Shown: in pieces, positions 1 to 6,371 of the stretch
Numbering within the stretch: the stretch's first letter is position 1
How the letters are laid out: every line of letters begins with the position of its first letter
Source: Nitrospirota bacterium
Lineage (GTDB): Bacteria; NPL-UPA2; JAGMAN01
DNA: 8,766 nt
Assembly (NCBI GenBank): GCA_030605915.1
Contig: JAUWHM010000143.1
Coordinates: 1 to 8,766, forward strand
Direction: 5' to 3'
Translations under genes and position numbers: made by a program
Notes under the pieces: generated by a model
Databases searched by the model: none
Told to the model about the DNA's origin: nothing
Seen by the model: the letters and a program-made list of their open reading frames with translations, nothing else

Positions 1-86
1 CCCTCCTTCTCCTTCCGCAACTCGATAACCAGATCAAGCAACCTCTTAACTCTATCCTCTAAAGCATTGAGACCATCGTCTCCCAT
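1..86 (-). CDS. N-terminal fragment of a short coiled-coil protein, possibly ZapB-like (partial, runs off the window)
   Basis: Only the first 28 codons and two bases are in the window, starting at ATG 84-86 with a strong Shine-Dalgarno (AGGAGG at 93-98, 6 nt before the ATG). The peptide begins MGDDGLNALEDRVKRLLD and is rich in Leu, Glu, Lys and Arg. Hydrophobic residues at 9, 13, 16, 20 and 23 follow exact 4-3-4-3 spacing, so it should form a coiled coil. In many bacteria pheT is followed by a short coiled-coil gene and then zapA, which act at the FtsZ ring; position and composition fit that, but 28 residues cannot prove it. A FtsB/FtsL-like or unrelated coiled-coil protein is possible. It has its own promoter (106-133), separating it from the pheT transcript. 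The rest lies before base 1. Confidence 0.6.
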   Translation of the reverse strand, partial: MGDDGLNALEDRVKRLLDLVIELRKEKE

Positions 87-105
87 AAGCTCCCTCCTGA
101 ATGGT

Positions 106-133
106 ATTCTATCAGACAATCCCAATCTGTCAA
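106..133 (-). promoter_or_regulatory. Sigma-70-type promoter for the coiled-coil gene downstream of pheT
   Basis: Reading the minus strand, a perfect -35 box TTGACA (128-133) is followed after 16 bp by TAGAAT (106-111), five of six matches to the -10 consensus. It lies in the 65-bp gap between the pheT stop (152-154) and the ATG at 84-86. Transcription would start near 98-100, so the leader would be only about 12-14 nt and would begin at or just before the Shine-Dalgarno. I see no terminator hairpin between pheT and this promoter, so read-through from pheT may add to it. Confidence 0.7.
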
Positions 134-151
134 CTCAAAAAGTGGTGTATG

Positions 152-1798
152 TCAAGGAAGGGTTATTTCGAAGGCAGAGGCGGGCATTTTTATTGACCAG
201 TTGTGGAGGACTTCGGGGTGGAGCTCGCCGATTATCCCTATTTCCTTCCCATTCACCATAACTTTGCCAAAGCGGCCTTCTATGAATGAACGATGCCGAG
301 CATCGTGCAGTTTATAAGGCAGGGCTAAGGTCTCCATTAGACTCTCTAAGATCCTGTGAACATCAGTGAAATTTATCTCACTGTCTGAGATGAGACAAGC
401 TAAGTGGATCTCCGTCTTCGGTTCATCCTGTTTGAGGATGACCTCTCCCACTTCAAATATTCTGTGTGGATACTCTATCTGAGAGCTATTGCTTTCCACC
501 TTAACGAGGCTGGGAATGAGCCAGTTCCTCAGGACAGAATAGCTCTCCGTCATCACATTCTCTACCTCCACAGCTTCCGGCTCTTTTCTCATCCGTTCAT
601 ATAAATCGGCCCAAGAGGTTAATATGTTGGATATTATCTCCTGAAAACCAATTCCCACTAAAATGTCCCTGATGTTATCCATCTCCTCCTGCTCTTTGGA
701 CAAGCTTCCAATGGTAAACTCGGTCAGGGGGAGAGGGGCAAAACTATTGTAGCCCTTAACTATGGCTATATCCTCTATGATATCGTATTGATGCATACAA
801 TCGCTCCGGTAATAGGGGGCAACCACTTCTAAGCCATCAGACTCCTGAACCTCGTATCCCAATCGGGTGAAGACGGCTGAGATTTCCTCCTGGCTAATTT
901 CAGTGCCCAATACTCTCTGCACTTCCGCAGTATCCACCTTGATTTCTTTATTCATCTGTAGTGGAACGGGATGCCTGCGGCCAAGTGGAGTAGAGTAGGT
1001 ATATTGACTCTCGCATCTCTCTATGACGGCACCTCGGAAAGAGAGGCAGGAGGAGATAATGTTTAAGGCTAAGATGACTGCTCTTTGGTCCAGCCCGGTA
1101 GCTTCCACGAAGAGATAGTTCGACCCTGGTCTTACCTCCCCCATCTTCTTACTATTAATGATGGGAGGCAGGGAGAGAACCTCGCCCTTAGCATCAAGGA
1201 GGAGAGGATATTTAGTGAAATCTTTTAATAGGTGCCCATACTCAATACCCTTGGGATGCCTCTTCAAGATATCCCCGAGGTCCATTTCCTCATTGAACCC
1301 CAAGGGAACAAATCTATAAGATTTTGGTTCAAAGGCTCCGTATCTTACCGGGAACTTAATCGAGCTTCCCTCATAGATTCCGATGGCTACCCTACTTCGC
1401 TTCCTTCCCAGCGTCTCACAGAGCTTCTCCTGCATCTTTATTAAAGAATCTAAACTATCTTCATCTACAGTTAAGCCTTTCACCAAGAGAGCGCCAATAT
1501 ATGGTCTTATTTCCCGGACAGAAGGAAGAACCTCTATGCTGTAACTTGGTTTTTGATTTAAGAAGTCATAATCAAATTTCTCTTTCCTGAAAATTCCCTG
1601 CAGTTCCTTGACAATACCTTCTGCTGTAAACAGATCAGGCCTATTTGTATCAGCTACATCTATCTTGTAATAGTCAGTGTCTTCGTCCTTTATCTCAGCT
1701 TTAACCGAAGAGAGAGTCTCCTCTACCCCCACTCCCGTCTCCTCTATGGGTTTGAGGTATTTATCTAAATATGCTTTTTTTACCTCGATGGTCGGCAT
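152..1798 (-). CDS. pheT: Phenylalanine--tRNA ligase beta subunit, archaeal/eukaryal type
   Basis: Beta subunit of the alpha2-beta2 phenylalanyl-tRNA synthetase, which charges tRNA-Phe in the cytoplasm; this subunit carries the editing site that clears mischarged Tyr. At 548 aa it has the archaeal/eukaryal length, not the roughly 800 aa of typical bacterial PheT: the EMAP/OB tRNA-binding insertion and the C-terminal anticodon-binding domain are absent. Residues 1-85 form the N-terminal domain with the NRPDLFTAEGI element (52-62). About 92-262 is the B3/B4 editing domain, including FVPLGF (163-168), HPKGIEYGHLL (181-191) and LPPIIN (210-215). About 275-350 is the B5 domain with the APYYRSDCMHQYDIIEDIA stretch (327-345). 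The rest is the catalytic-like core. ATG 1796-1798 lies 2 nt after the pheS stop, with AAAGG 7 nt upstream, so it is coupled to pheS. The stop is TGA at 152-154. Confidence 0.95.
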   Translation of the reverse strand: MPTIEVKKAYLDKYLKPIEETGVGVEETLSSVKAEIKDEDTDYYKIDVADTNRPDLFTAEGIVKELQGIFRKEKFDYDFLNQKPSYSIEVLPSVREIRPYIGALLVKGLTVDEDSLDSLIKMQEKLCETLGRKRSRVAIGIYEGSSIKFPVRYGAFEPKSYRFVPLGFNEEMDLGDILKRHPKGIEYGHLLKDFTKYPLLLDAKGEVLSLPPIINSKKMGEVRPGSNYLFVEATGLDQRAVILALNIISSCLSFRGAVIERCESQYTYSTPLGRRHPVPLQMNKEIKVDTAEVQRVLGTEISQEEISAVFTRLGYEVQESDGLEVVAPYYRSDCMHQYDIIEDIAIVKGYNSFAPLPLTEFTIGSLSKEQEEMDNIRDILVGIGFQEIISNILTSWADLYERMRKEPEAVEVENVMTESYSVLRNWLIPSLVKVESNSSQIEYPHRIFEVGEVILKQDEPKTEIHLACLISDSEINFTDVHRILESLMETLALPYKLHDARHRSFIEGRFGKVMVNGKEIGIIGELHPEVLHNWSIKMPASAFEITLP

Positions 1799-1800
1799 CT

Positions 1801-3432
1801 TTAGACCTTTCTGAACTTCATCTGAAGTATCTTCCTTAAGTCGGAAGTAAATAGGTCCCTTATGTCATTTATGGATAGGGCCACCATGGCCATCCGGTCC
1901 AATCCCAGTCCCCAGGCTATGACGGGAATATCTATACCCAGTGGAAGGGTAACCTCTTTTCGGAAGATCCCCGCTCCCCCAAGCTCCACCCAGCCAAGAT
2001 TCGGATGCTTGAAGTGAATCTCTACTGAGGGTTCGGTAAAGGGGAAGTAGGAGGGAGCAAATTTAACCTCCCCAGAGCCTGCTATCTCTATGGCAAAGAG
2101 TTTCAGAAGGCCGAGGAGATGTCTGAAATTTATCTTAGGGGAAATGACTATCCCCTCTATCTGATAGAAATCTGGAGCATGGGTAGAATCAACCTGGTCA
2201 TATCGGAAACAGCGGGCAATGGCAAAATATTTGCCTGGAACCTTGGGAGCGGAAGCTAACATGCGGGCCGAGTTGGCTGTCCCCTGACTGCGAAGGACAA
2301 AGCGAGCAGTTCTGTGCTCATCGAACTCATACCCCCAGCCAGCCGAACCGGTCTTCCAGCCACTCCGATGAGTTTCAGCTACCCTTTTGACTAAAGTCTG
2401 AGGAAGCTCCTTAGAATATTTAGGTTCCTTAATCATGTAGACATCGTGCACTTCACGAGCTGGATGGTCCTGAGGCATGAAGAGAGCATCGCTGTTCCAG
2501 AACTCGGTCTCAACAAGCCTACCTTCCATCTCCTCAAATCCCATAGCTATTAGCTTCTTCCTGACGAAATCTAAGAAGAGACCATAAGGATGTTTCCTTC
2601 CACAAGTCAATTTGGGAGGTTGGGTTTCTATATCATACTTCCTGAAGGTTTGTCCCCGCCACAATTCCTTCTCCAGTATCTCGGGGGTAAGCGAGCCTAT
2701 AGGCTCAGCAGAACCAATCTCTCCGATTATTCTGGTTGAAGTATCATCATACACCTCATACATCCCTCGGGCATCTTCCCCGTCACTGGTGAGCGCATAA
2801 GCCTTTTCTACTTCTATGGCTATCCTGAAAACAGCTTTGCCTTTTCCCCTTTTGCGACTCATCTCTTCAATAATCTTCTTCTGCTCATCAGACAAACTCT
2901 GTAAATCTACTTTTTCGTCAGAACTTACCTTAGAACTCACCAATACCAGAAGGTCATTAATCTTCGCATACCTTTCTTCTGCTTTCTTCACGGCTGCTTG
3001 TTCTCCCAGGACAACCCGAGCACCGCTTTCAAAGGCTATAACGCCTTCCTTCTTCATAGTCCCCAGAATTGGATTCAACTCTTCCTTAGGCAGTGATAAC
3101 TCTTTGCCAAGCTCCTGGACGGTTAGACTCTTTCCCCTTTTTAAGAGCCCGACTATGATTCCTTCCGGCAGGCCACCGCTATTCACAAAAGCCAGACCTT
3201 TATCGGCTAATGACACATAACTTGTCCGAGTCTCACCAGCTTCCTGAGCTAAGCCATTAGCTATCAACCATCCAACTGCACCGACCGCCTTCGCCGCGTT
3301 CTTTTCCCCGAGCAATTTTTGCAACTGTGATGCATTACAGGGTGTACCTAGCGGCATCGCATTCAGCAACCGTCTGGCAACCGGGCTGAGCCGCTCCACC
3401 ACGGTTCTCAATTCGCCTTCTGAGCTACTCAC
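1801..3432 (-). CDS. pheS: Phenylalanine--tRNA ligase alpha subunit, archaeal/eukaryal type
   Basis: Catalytic alpha subunit of PheRS, a class II synthetase. It has 543 aa against about 340 in ordinary bacterial PheS. The extra N-terminus (about 1-145) looks like tandem winged-helix modules, seen in archaeal and eukaryal PheS, which contact tRNA-Phe; the usual bacterial N-terminal coiled coil is absent. The catalytic domain begins near 275. Class II signatures: FWNSDALFMPQDHPAREVHD (311-330) around motif 1, motif 2 with CFRYDQVDSTHAPDFYQIEG (408-427), FPFTEPSVEI (463-472) near the Phe pocket, and motif 3 GLGLDRMAM (508-516). The start is GTG 3430-3432, chosen because AAGGAG (3440-3445) sits 7 nt upstream; this overlaps the trkH stop by 8 nt, implying translational coupling. 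One oddity is RSQGT (381-385) where many PheRS have R-T-H-T-T/S. Confidence 0.95.
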   Translation of the reverse strand: MSSSEGELRTVVERLSPVARRLLNAMPLGTPCNASQLQKLLGEKNAAKAVGAVGWLIANGLAQEAGETRTSYVSLADKGLAFVNSGGLPEGIIVGLLKRGKSLTVQELGKELSLPKEELNPILGTMKKEGVIAFESGARVVLGEQAAVKKAEERYAKINDLLVLVSSKVSSDEKVDLQSLSDEQKKIIEEMSRKRGKGKAVFRIAIEVEKAYALTSDGEDARGMYEVYDDTSTRIIGEIGSAEPIGSLTPEILEKELWRGQTFRKYDIETQPPKLTCGRKHPYGLFLDFVRKKLIAMGFEEMEGRLVETEFWNSDALFMPQDHPAREVHDVYMIKEPKYSKELPQTLVKRVAETHRSGWKTGSAGWGYEFDEHRTARFVLRSQGTANSARMLASAPKVPGKYFAIARCFRYDQVDSTHAPDFYQIEGIVISPKINFRHLLGLLKLFAIEIAGSGEVKFAPSYFPFTEPSVEIHFKHPNLGWVELGGAGIFRKEVTLPLGIDIPVIAWGLGLDRMAMVALSINDIRDLFTSDLRKILQMKFRKV

Positions 3433-4894
3433 TCCTTTTCTCCTTCCTCGTACTCAAATCCCGTCCGATCCTGATGAAGGCGTGAAAGATGGCTATGAAC
3501 TCAAGGCGCCCCAACCACATGCCCAATATCTGAGATACCTTGCAGGCTATGGGCATATCCGGCCGTGTGATTCCCAGTGAGAGACCTACTGTTCCCATAG
3601 CTGAGGCGAACTCGAACATGGACTCGGTGAGGGAAAATCCACTTCCCAGGAAGATGGTTACCCCGATGAGATAGGTTAGAAGATAAAGGCCAATGAAGCC
3701 AGCTACTGCCTGAATATGTTTATCCTGTATCTCCAGTCTCTCCCCCCGCCTCCAGATCGTCCTCTGGATAACGGCTGAAGAGGGATAGAATTGCTTCTTT
3801 ATCCACCACCAGATTGACTTAATGATAATGACGATTCGGTAAAGTTTGATTCCTCCGGCGGTAGAGCCCGTCCCACCTTCTATGATCATCAGAATGATGA
3901 TGAGGAAGAGAGGAAACGGCCCCCATTGGCTAAGCGCTGTTGTCGAGTAGCCGGTTCCACTGAGGGCGGAGACTACCTGGAAGAGACCATTTCGGAAACT
4001 TCCTCCTGAGCCAGCGCGAAATAAACCGAAGGTAACCAGAGGGACAATTAGGATAATTAACCAGACCATCAATTTAATCTCAGCATCCCTCAGCCCCTTC
4101 TTTCCCCGGCTGGTAATCAGGGCATGGTGAGTAGCAAAGTTAGTCGTCCCGAAGACCATGAGCACTAGACTTACCATCTCCACCGGGATGCTTCGCCAGT
4201 AAGCTATGCTTTCACTCTTAGTGGAGAAACCACCCGTGGCTAAGCCGGACATAGCATGGCAGATAGCATCGAAGGTGTCCATTCCAGCCATCAGGTAAAG
4301 CACGACACCTAAGACATAGTAGGCTAAGTAGATCTTGATGATCATTCGAGCGGTATGCATGATGTGAGGAACTAAATGGTCTGTTCTGGCTTCTGCCTCA
4401 TAGACCCCGGGTCCCAAGGAGCCAATGATGGCCGAGAGCATGATTACCGCCAGTCCCGCTCCCCCCACAAACTGCATCAGGCTTCGCCAGAGGAGGAAGA
4501 TGGAGGCAGTATTATCCGGATTGACCATGGTCAGTCCAGTGGTCGTCCATCCGCTCATGGCCTCAAAGATAGCATCCAATGGTGATAGGATTTTAGAGAG
4601 GACGAAGGGGAGAGAACCCAGGATGACCGCTATCAACCAGATGACCGTTACCATGAGGGCAGCATCGGGAGTAGTCAAGGGTGGGCTCTCTCCTCCTGGT
4701 CGAAAGCCTCTCCAAAGGAAAAGCCCTATCAGGATAGAGAATATGGCCGGGATGAGAAAGCTACCCAGGTGGCTCATCTCCTCTGGGCAGAAAAAGAGGC
4801 TGAGGAGAGGCAAAAAAAGAATGACTCCCAACCCTATGGTTAATAGTCCCAGGTAACTTAGTGTGCTGGAATACTTACTCTTGAGGGGAGACAT
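3425..4894 (-). CDS. trkH: Trk/Ktr-type potassium uptake channel subunit TrkH
   Basis: Membrane K+-translocating subunit of the TrkH/KtrB/HKT family, 489 aa, close to the family length, strongly hydrophobic with four M1-P-M2 units. The four pore-loop filters are present with their glycines: TTTGLT (117-122, Gly120), ATGGF (219-223), GTGYST (313-318, Gly315) and GTVGLS (434-439, Gly437). All four glycines kept suggests a functional K+-selective pore. GGTGSTAGGIKL (340-351) matches the region after the third unit that forms the gating loop in TrkH structures. Start ATG 4892-4894 lies 6 nt after the trkA2 stop (TAG 4901-4903, same frame); the only nearby purine-rich sequence, AAGGA, is just 1 nt from the ATG, so re-initiation by ribosomes finishing trkA2 is likely. 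The 3' end overlaps pheS by 8 nt. It should assemble with the two TrkA-like RCK proteins encoded just upstream. Confidence 0.95.
   Translation of the reverse strand: MSPLKSKYSSTLSYLGLLTIGLGVILFLPLLSLFFCPEEMSHLGSFLIPAIFSILIGLFLWRGFRPGGESPPLTTPDAALMVTVIWLIAVILGSLPFVLSKILSPLDAIFEAMSGWTTTGLTMVNPDNTASIFLLWRSLMQFVGGAGLAVIMLSAIIGSLGPGVYEAEARTDHLVPHIMHTARMIIKIYLAYYVLGVVLYLMAGMDTFDAICHAMSGLATGGFSTKSESIAYWRSIPVEMVSLVLMVFGTTNFATHHALITSRGKKGLRDAEIKLMVWLIILIVPLVTFGLFRAGSGGSFRNGLFQVVSALSGTGYSTTALSQWGPFPLFLIIILMIIEGGTGSTAGGIKLYRIVIIIKSIWWWIKKQFYPSSAVIQRTIWRRGERLEIQDKHIQAVAGFIGLYLLTYLIGVTIFLGSGFSLTESMFEFASAMGTVGLSLGITRPDMPIACKVSQILGMWLGRLEFIAIFHAFIRIGRDLSTRKEKRSE
3440..3445 (-). promoter_or_regulatory. Ribosome binding site that sets the GTG start of pheS
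   Basis: AAGGAG on the minus strand lies 7 nt upstream of GTG 3430-3432, inside the last codons of trkH. It supports a GTG start, makes the 8-nt trkH/pheS overlap real, and suggests PheS synthesis is coupled to translation of trkH. Confidence 0.75.
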
Positions 4895-4900
4895 ATCCTT

Positions 4901-5554
4901 CTAAATTATTTCCTGGAGAGTAGTTTTCCTCTGAGCGGTGGTTAAGGCTAAAACCTTATCCTTCACCTTAAGAGTGGTCTGTCCGTGGGGAAAGATTATC
5001 TGGCTGCCCCGAATGACAGAAACGATAACGCATTCCTCCGGGAGAACTAACTCCATGATTTTTTTATCCTTAGCCGGGGAACTCTCCCCTATCTCTTTCT
5101 CCACAATGGCCACTTTCCCCTCCTTTAAGGTGAGCAGGGTAATGATGTCTTTCAAGGAGACCTCTTCCTCTACTAACGAGGTGATTATCTCTGTAGTGCA
5201 GACGGCCGTATTCACTCCCCCTAACTTCTTAAAAAGTTCCTTGTTCTGGGGGTTGCTTACCCGGGCGATGGTTCGGGGCACTTTAAAGTGGTGCTGGGCT
5301 AACTGGCAGGCGATTAGATTGTCCTCATCCCGTCCGGTAAGGGCTATTAAGACATCAGCGGCTTGCACTTCTGCATCGGCTAAGGTCTTTAAATTGGTTC
5401 CATCTCCATTAATGACCACTGCCTTTAGGTCTTTGACCAGACCGTTGCATCTAACCGACTTTTCTTCAATTATGGTTACCTGATGCTTGTTGGAAAGCAG
5501 TGCCCGGGTCAATGAATAACCAATGTTTCCTCCCCCAACGATAACGGCTTGCAT
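4901..5554 (-). CDS. trkA: Potassium uptake regulatory subunit TrkA-like (single RCK), second copy
   Basis: Cytoplasmic RCK protein that forms a nucleotide-binding ring under TrkH and gates it in response to ligands such as NAD(H) or ATP/ADP. It has 217 aa: RCK_N Rossmann domain at about 1-118 and RCK_C at about 134-217. The glycine motif GGGNIG (7-12) and the acidic residue at the end of strand 2 (Glu30) are intact, as is GDGTN (50-54). The RCK_C is canonical, ending with FPHGQTTLKVKDKVLAL. ATG 5552-5554 shares its A with the stop TAA of the preceding trkA gene (TAATG), and AGGAG lies 5 nt upstream, so the two are translated together. E. coli TrkA has two such units in one chain; here they are separate genes. 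CglK/KtrA-type naming is equally possible. Confidence 0.92.
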   Translation of the reverse strand: MQAVIVGGGNIGYSLTRALLSNKHQVTIIEEKSVRCNGLVKDLKAVVINGDGTNLKTLADAEVQAADVLIALTGRDEDNLIACQLAQHHFKVPRTIARVSNPQNKELFKKLGGVNTAVCTTEIITSLVEEEVSLKDIITLLTLKEGKVAIVEKEIGESSPAKDKKIMELVLPEECVIVSVIRGSQIIFPHGQTTLKVKDKVLALTTAQRKTTLQEII

Positions 5555-6201
5555 TATTTCTCCTGTGAGAGCTGTCCCAGGAGCTTCATCTTGCTTGAAG
5601 ATACCGCTCCTACCACCTCTATCCCCGGCAGAAGACCCTCCCCCAGATTCTCCAGCGACACTTTGCCCTCATTCAAAATAGCGCATGGTGAGAAAGTTCC
5701 CGCTCTCACCATTTTGACCAGTTTCTGAGCAGCCTCTCGGGTGGGCAATTTAAACTGGACTATCTTCACCTCTCCCAAGTTGGCCAGGGTCTCTATCTCC
5801 CGGGGAGTCTTCACCATCTCCGCTAAGCGATGGGCAGCCAGGGTAGTAGCCGAAACTGCCTCCAGGTCGTATTCTCGATAAACATCCATTTTCCTTGGGT
5901 CCTTCACCCTCACCAGGACTCGAGGAACATTGAATATCTTCCTGGCTATCTGGGCAGAGGTGAGATTGGAATTATCGTCCCCAGTAGCGGCCACAAATAC
6001 CCGGGCATCTTTGATTTTAGCCTCCTTCAAGATATTTATGTCAGCTCCATCTCCCAGGATGGTCACCCCGCTGAATTGGGGATCCAAACCCTTGAAGCGT
6101 CCCTCATCTGTATCGATAATTACTACATCGTTGCCTTCCCGGGAAAGGAGATCAGCTAAAACTGACCCTACTCGACCACAGCCAACGATGATTATATACA
6201 C
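5554..6201 (-). CDS. trkA: Potassium uptake regulatory subunit TrkA-like (single RCK), first copy
   Basis: First gene of the K+ module, 215 aa. RCK_N spans about 1-118 with GCGRVG (7-12), Asp30 at the end of strand 2, and GDGAD (50-54), so nucleotide binding looks intact. The C-terminal region (about 134-215) fits RCK_C only loosely: the usual final P-x-G-x-x-x-L-x-x-G-D pattern is replaced by SLENLGEGLLPGIEVVG. The two TrkA proteins are clearly diverged paralogues rather than a recent duplication. Start is taken as GTG 6199-6201, which places the Rossmann strand YIIIVGCGRVG immediately after the initiator; no in-frame ATG lies upstream before the Rossmann fold, and only a weak GAG (6208-6210) could serve as Shine-Dalgarno. 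Upstream lies the structured spacer after rplT, which could control this gene and those following it. Confidence 0.9.
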   Translation of the reverse strand: MYIIIVGCGRVGSVLADLLSREGNDVVIIDTDEGRFKGLDPQFSGVTILGDGADINILKEAKIKDARVFVAATGDDNSNLTSAQIARKIFNVPRVLVRVKDPRKMDVYREYDLEAVSATTLAAHRLAEMVKTPREIETLANLGEVKIVQFKLPTREAAQKLVKMVRAGTFSPCAILNEGKVSLENLGEGLLPGIEVVGAVSSSKMKLLGQLSQEK

Positions 6202-6243
6202 AATTAACTCATACGAAGTTTCGGTCTTAGCCGTGAGCGGATT

Positions 6244-6287
6244 TTTTCTTGCCGCTGTCTCTTAAGAGACTCTAAGCGGCAAGAAAA
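6244..6287. repeat. 13-bp perfect inverted repeat enclosing a 14-nt palindrome
   Basis: TTTTCTTGCCGCT (6244-6256) pairs perfectly with AGCGGCAAGAAAA (6275-6287). The 18-nt loop contains GTCTCTTAAGAGAC (6257-6270), itself a perfect palindrome. The stem has T's on its 5' side and A's on its 3' side on either strand, the reverse of an intrinsic terminator, so it is not a Rho-independent terminator. It could be an RNA stem, an operator for a dimeric regulator, or the core of a mobile inverted repeat. Confidence 0.8.
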
Positions 6288-6358
6288 CCCTCGGAGGCAC
6301 GCTCCCAAGAAAGACTATGTCTATTATGGGCTCCATATTTTGCATGGAGCGTGCCGAG
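6281..6358 (-). terminator. Possible attenuator/terminator hairpin after rplT
   Basis: On the minus strand CTC + GGCACGCTCC (6346-6358) pairs with GGAGCGTGCC (6296-6305) and, across a 3-nt bulge, GAG (6290-6292). The loop is about 40 nt, and the stem is followed by GG and then TTTTCTT (6281-6287), a moderate U-rich tract. That fits an intrinsic terminator or attenuator between the ribosomal-protein genes and the trk-phe genes. The long loop, the 2-nt offset and the C in the tract make it weak, so read-through is likely. The U tract is also the left arm of the next stem (6244-6287), so the two structures could interact. Confidence 0.45.
6330..6350 (-). repeat. Small hairpin competing with the attenuator-like stem
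   Basis: GCTCCAT (6330-6336) and ATGGAGC (6344-6350) form a perfect 7-bp stem with a 7-nt loop. Bases 6346-6350 are also part of the larger stem 6290-6358, so in RNA the two hairpins exclude each other. The small one would form first during transcription from the minus strand. Confidence 0.6.
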
Positions 6359-6371
6359 AATGAGCAAACGG

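Noticed and set aside
67..261. Plus-strand 64-codon frame across the pheT 3' end and spacer
   Set aside because: It runs opposite the coiled-coil gene, its promoter and the pheT end, has no ribosome site and resembles no family.
4425..4856. Plus-strand open frames of 100-180 codons opposite trkH, trkA2, pheS and thrS
   Set aside because: They lie antisense to well-conserved genes, show no recognisable family and have low-complexity, shadow-like composition.
6191..6198. TATAAT-like sequence on the minus strand at the start of trkA1
   Set aside because: It lies inside the first codons of trkA1 and has no -35 box at 16-18 bp upstream; the bases are explained by Tyr-Ile-Ile codons.
6244..6287. 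The strong 13-bp hairpin as a bidirectional intrinsic terminator
   Set aside because: On both strands the stem is followed by A's, not T's, so it lacks the U tract required for intrinsic termination.
6202..6371. A c-di-AMP (ydaO-type) riboswitch ahead of the K+ genes
   Set aside because: Expected from the neighbouring genes, but I cannot find the conserved core sequences of that class; only unassigned hairpins are visible.
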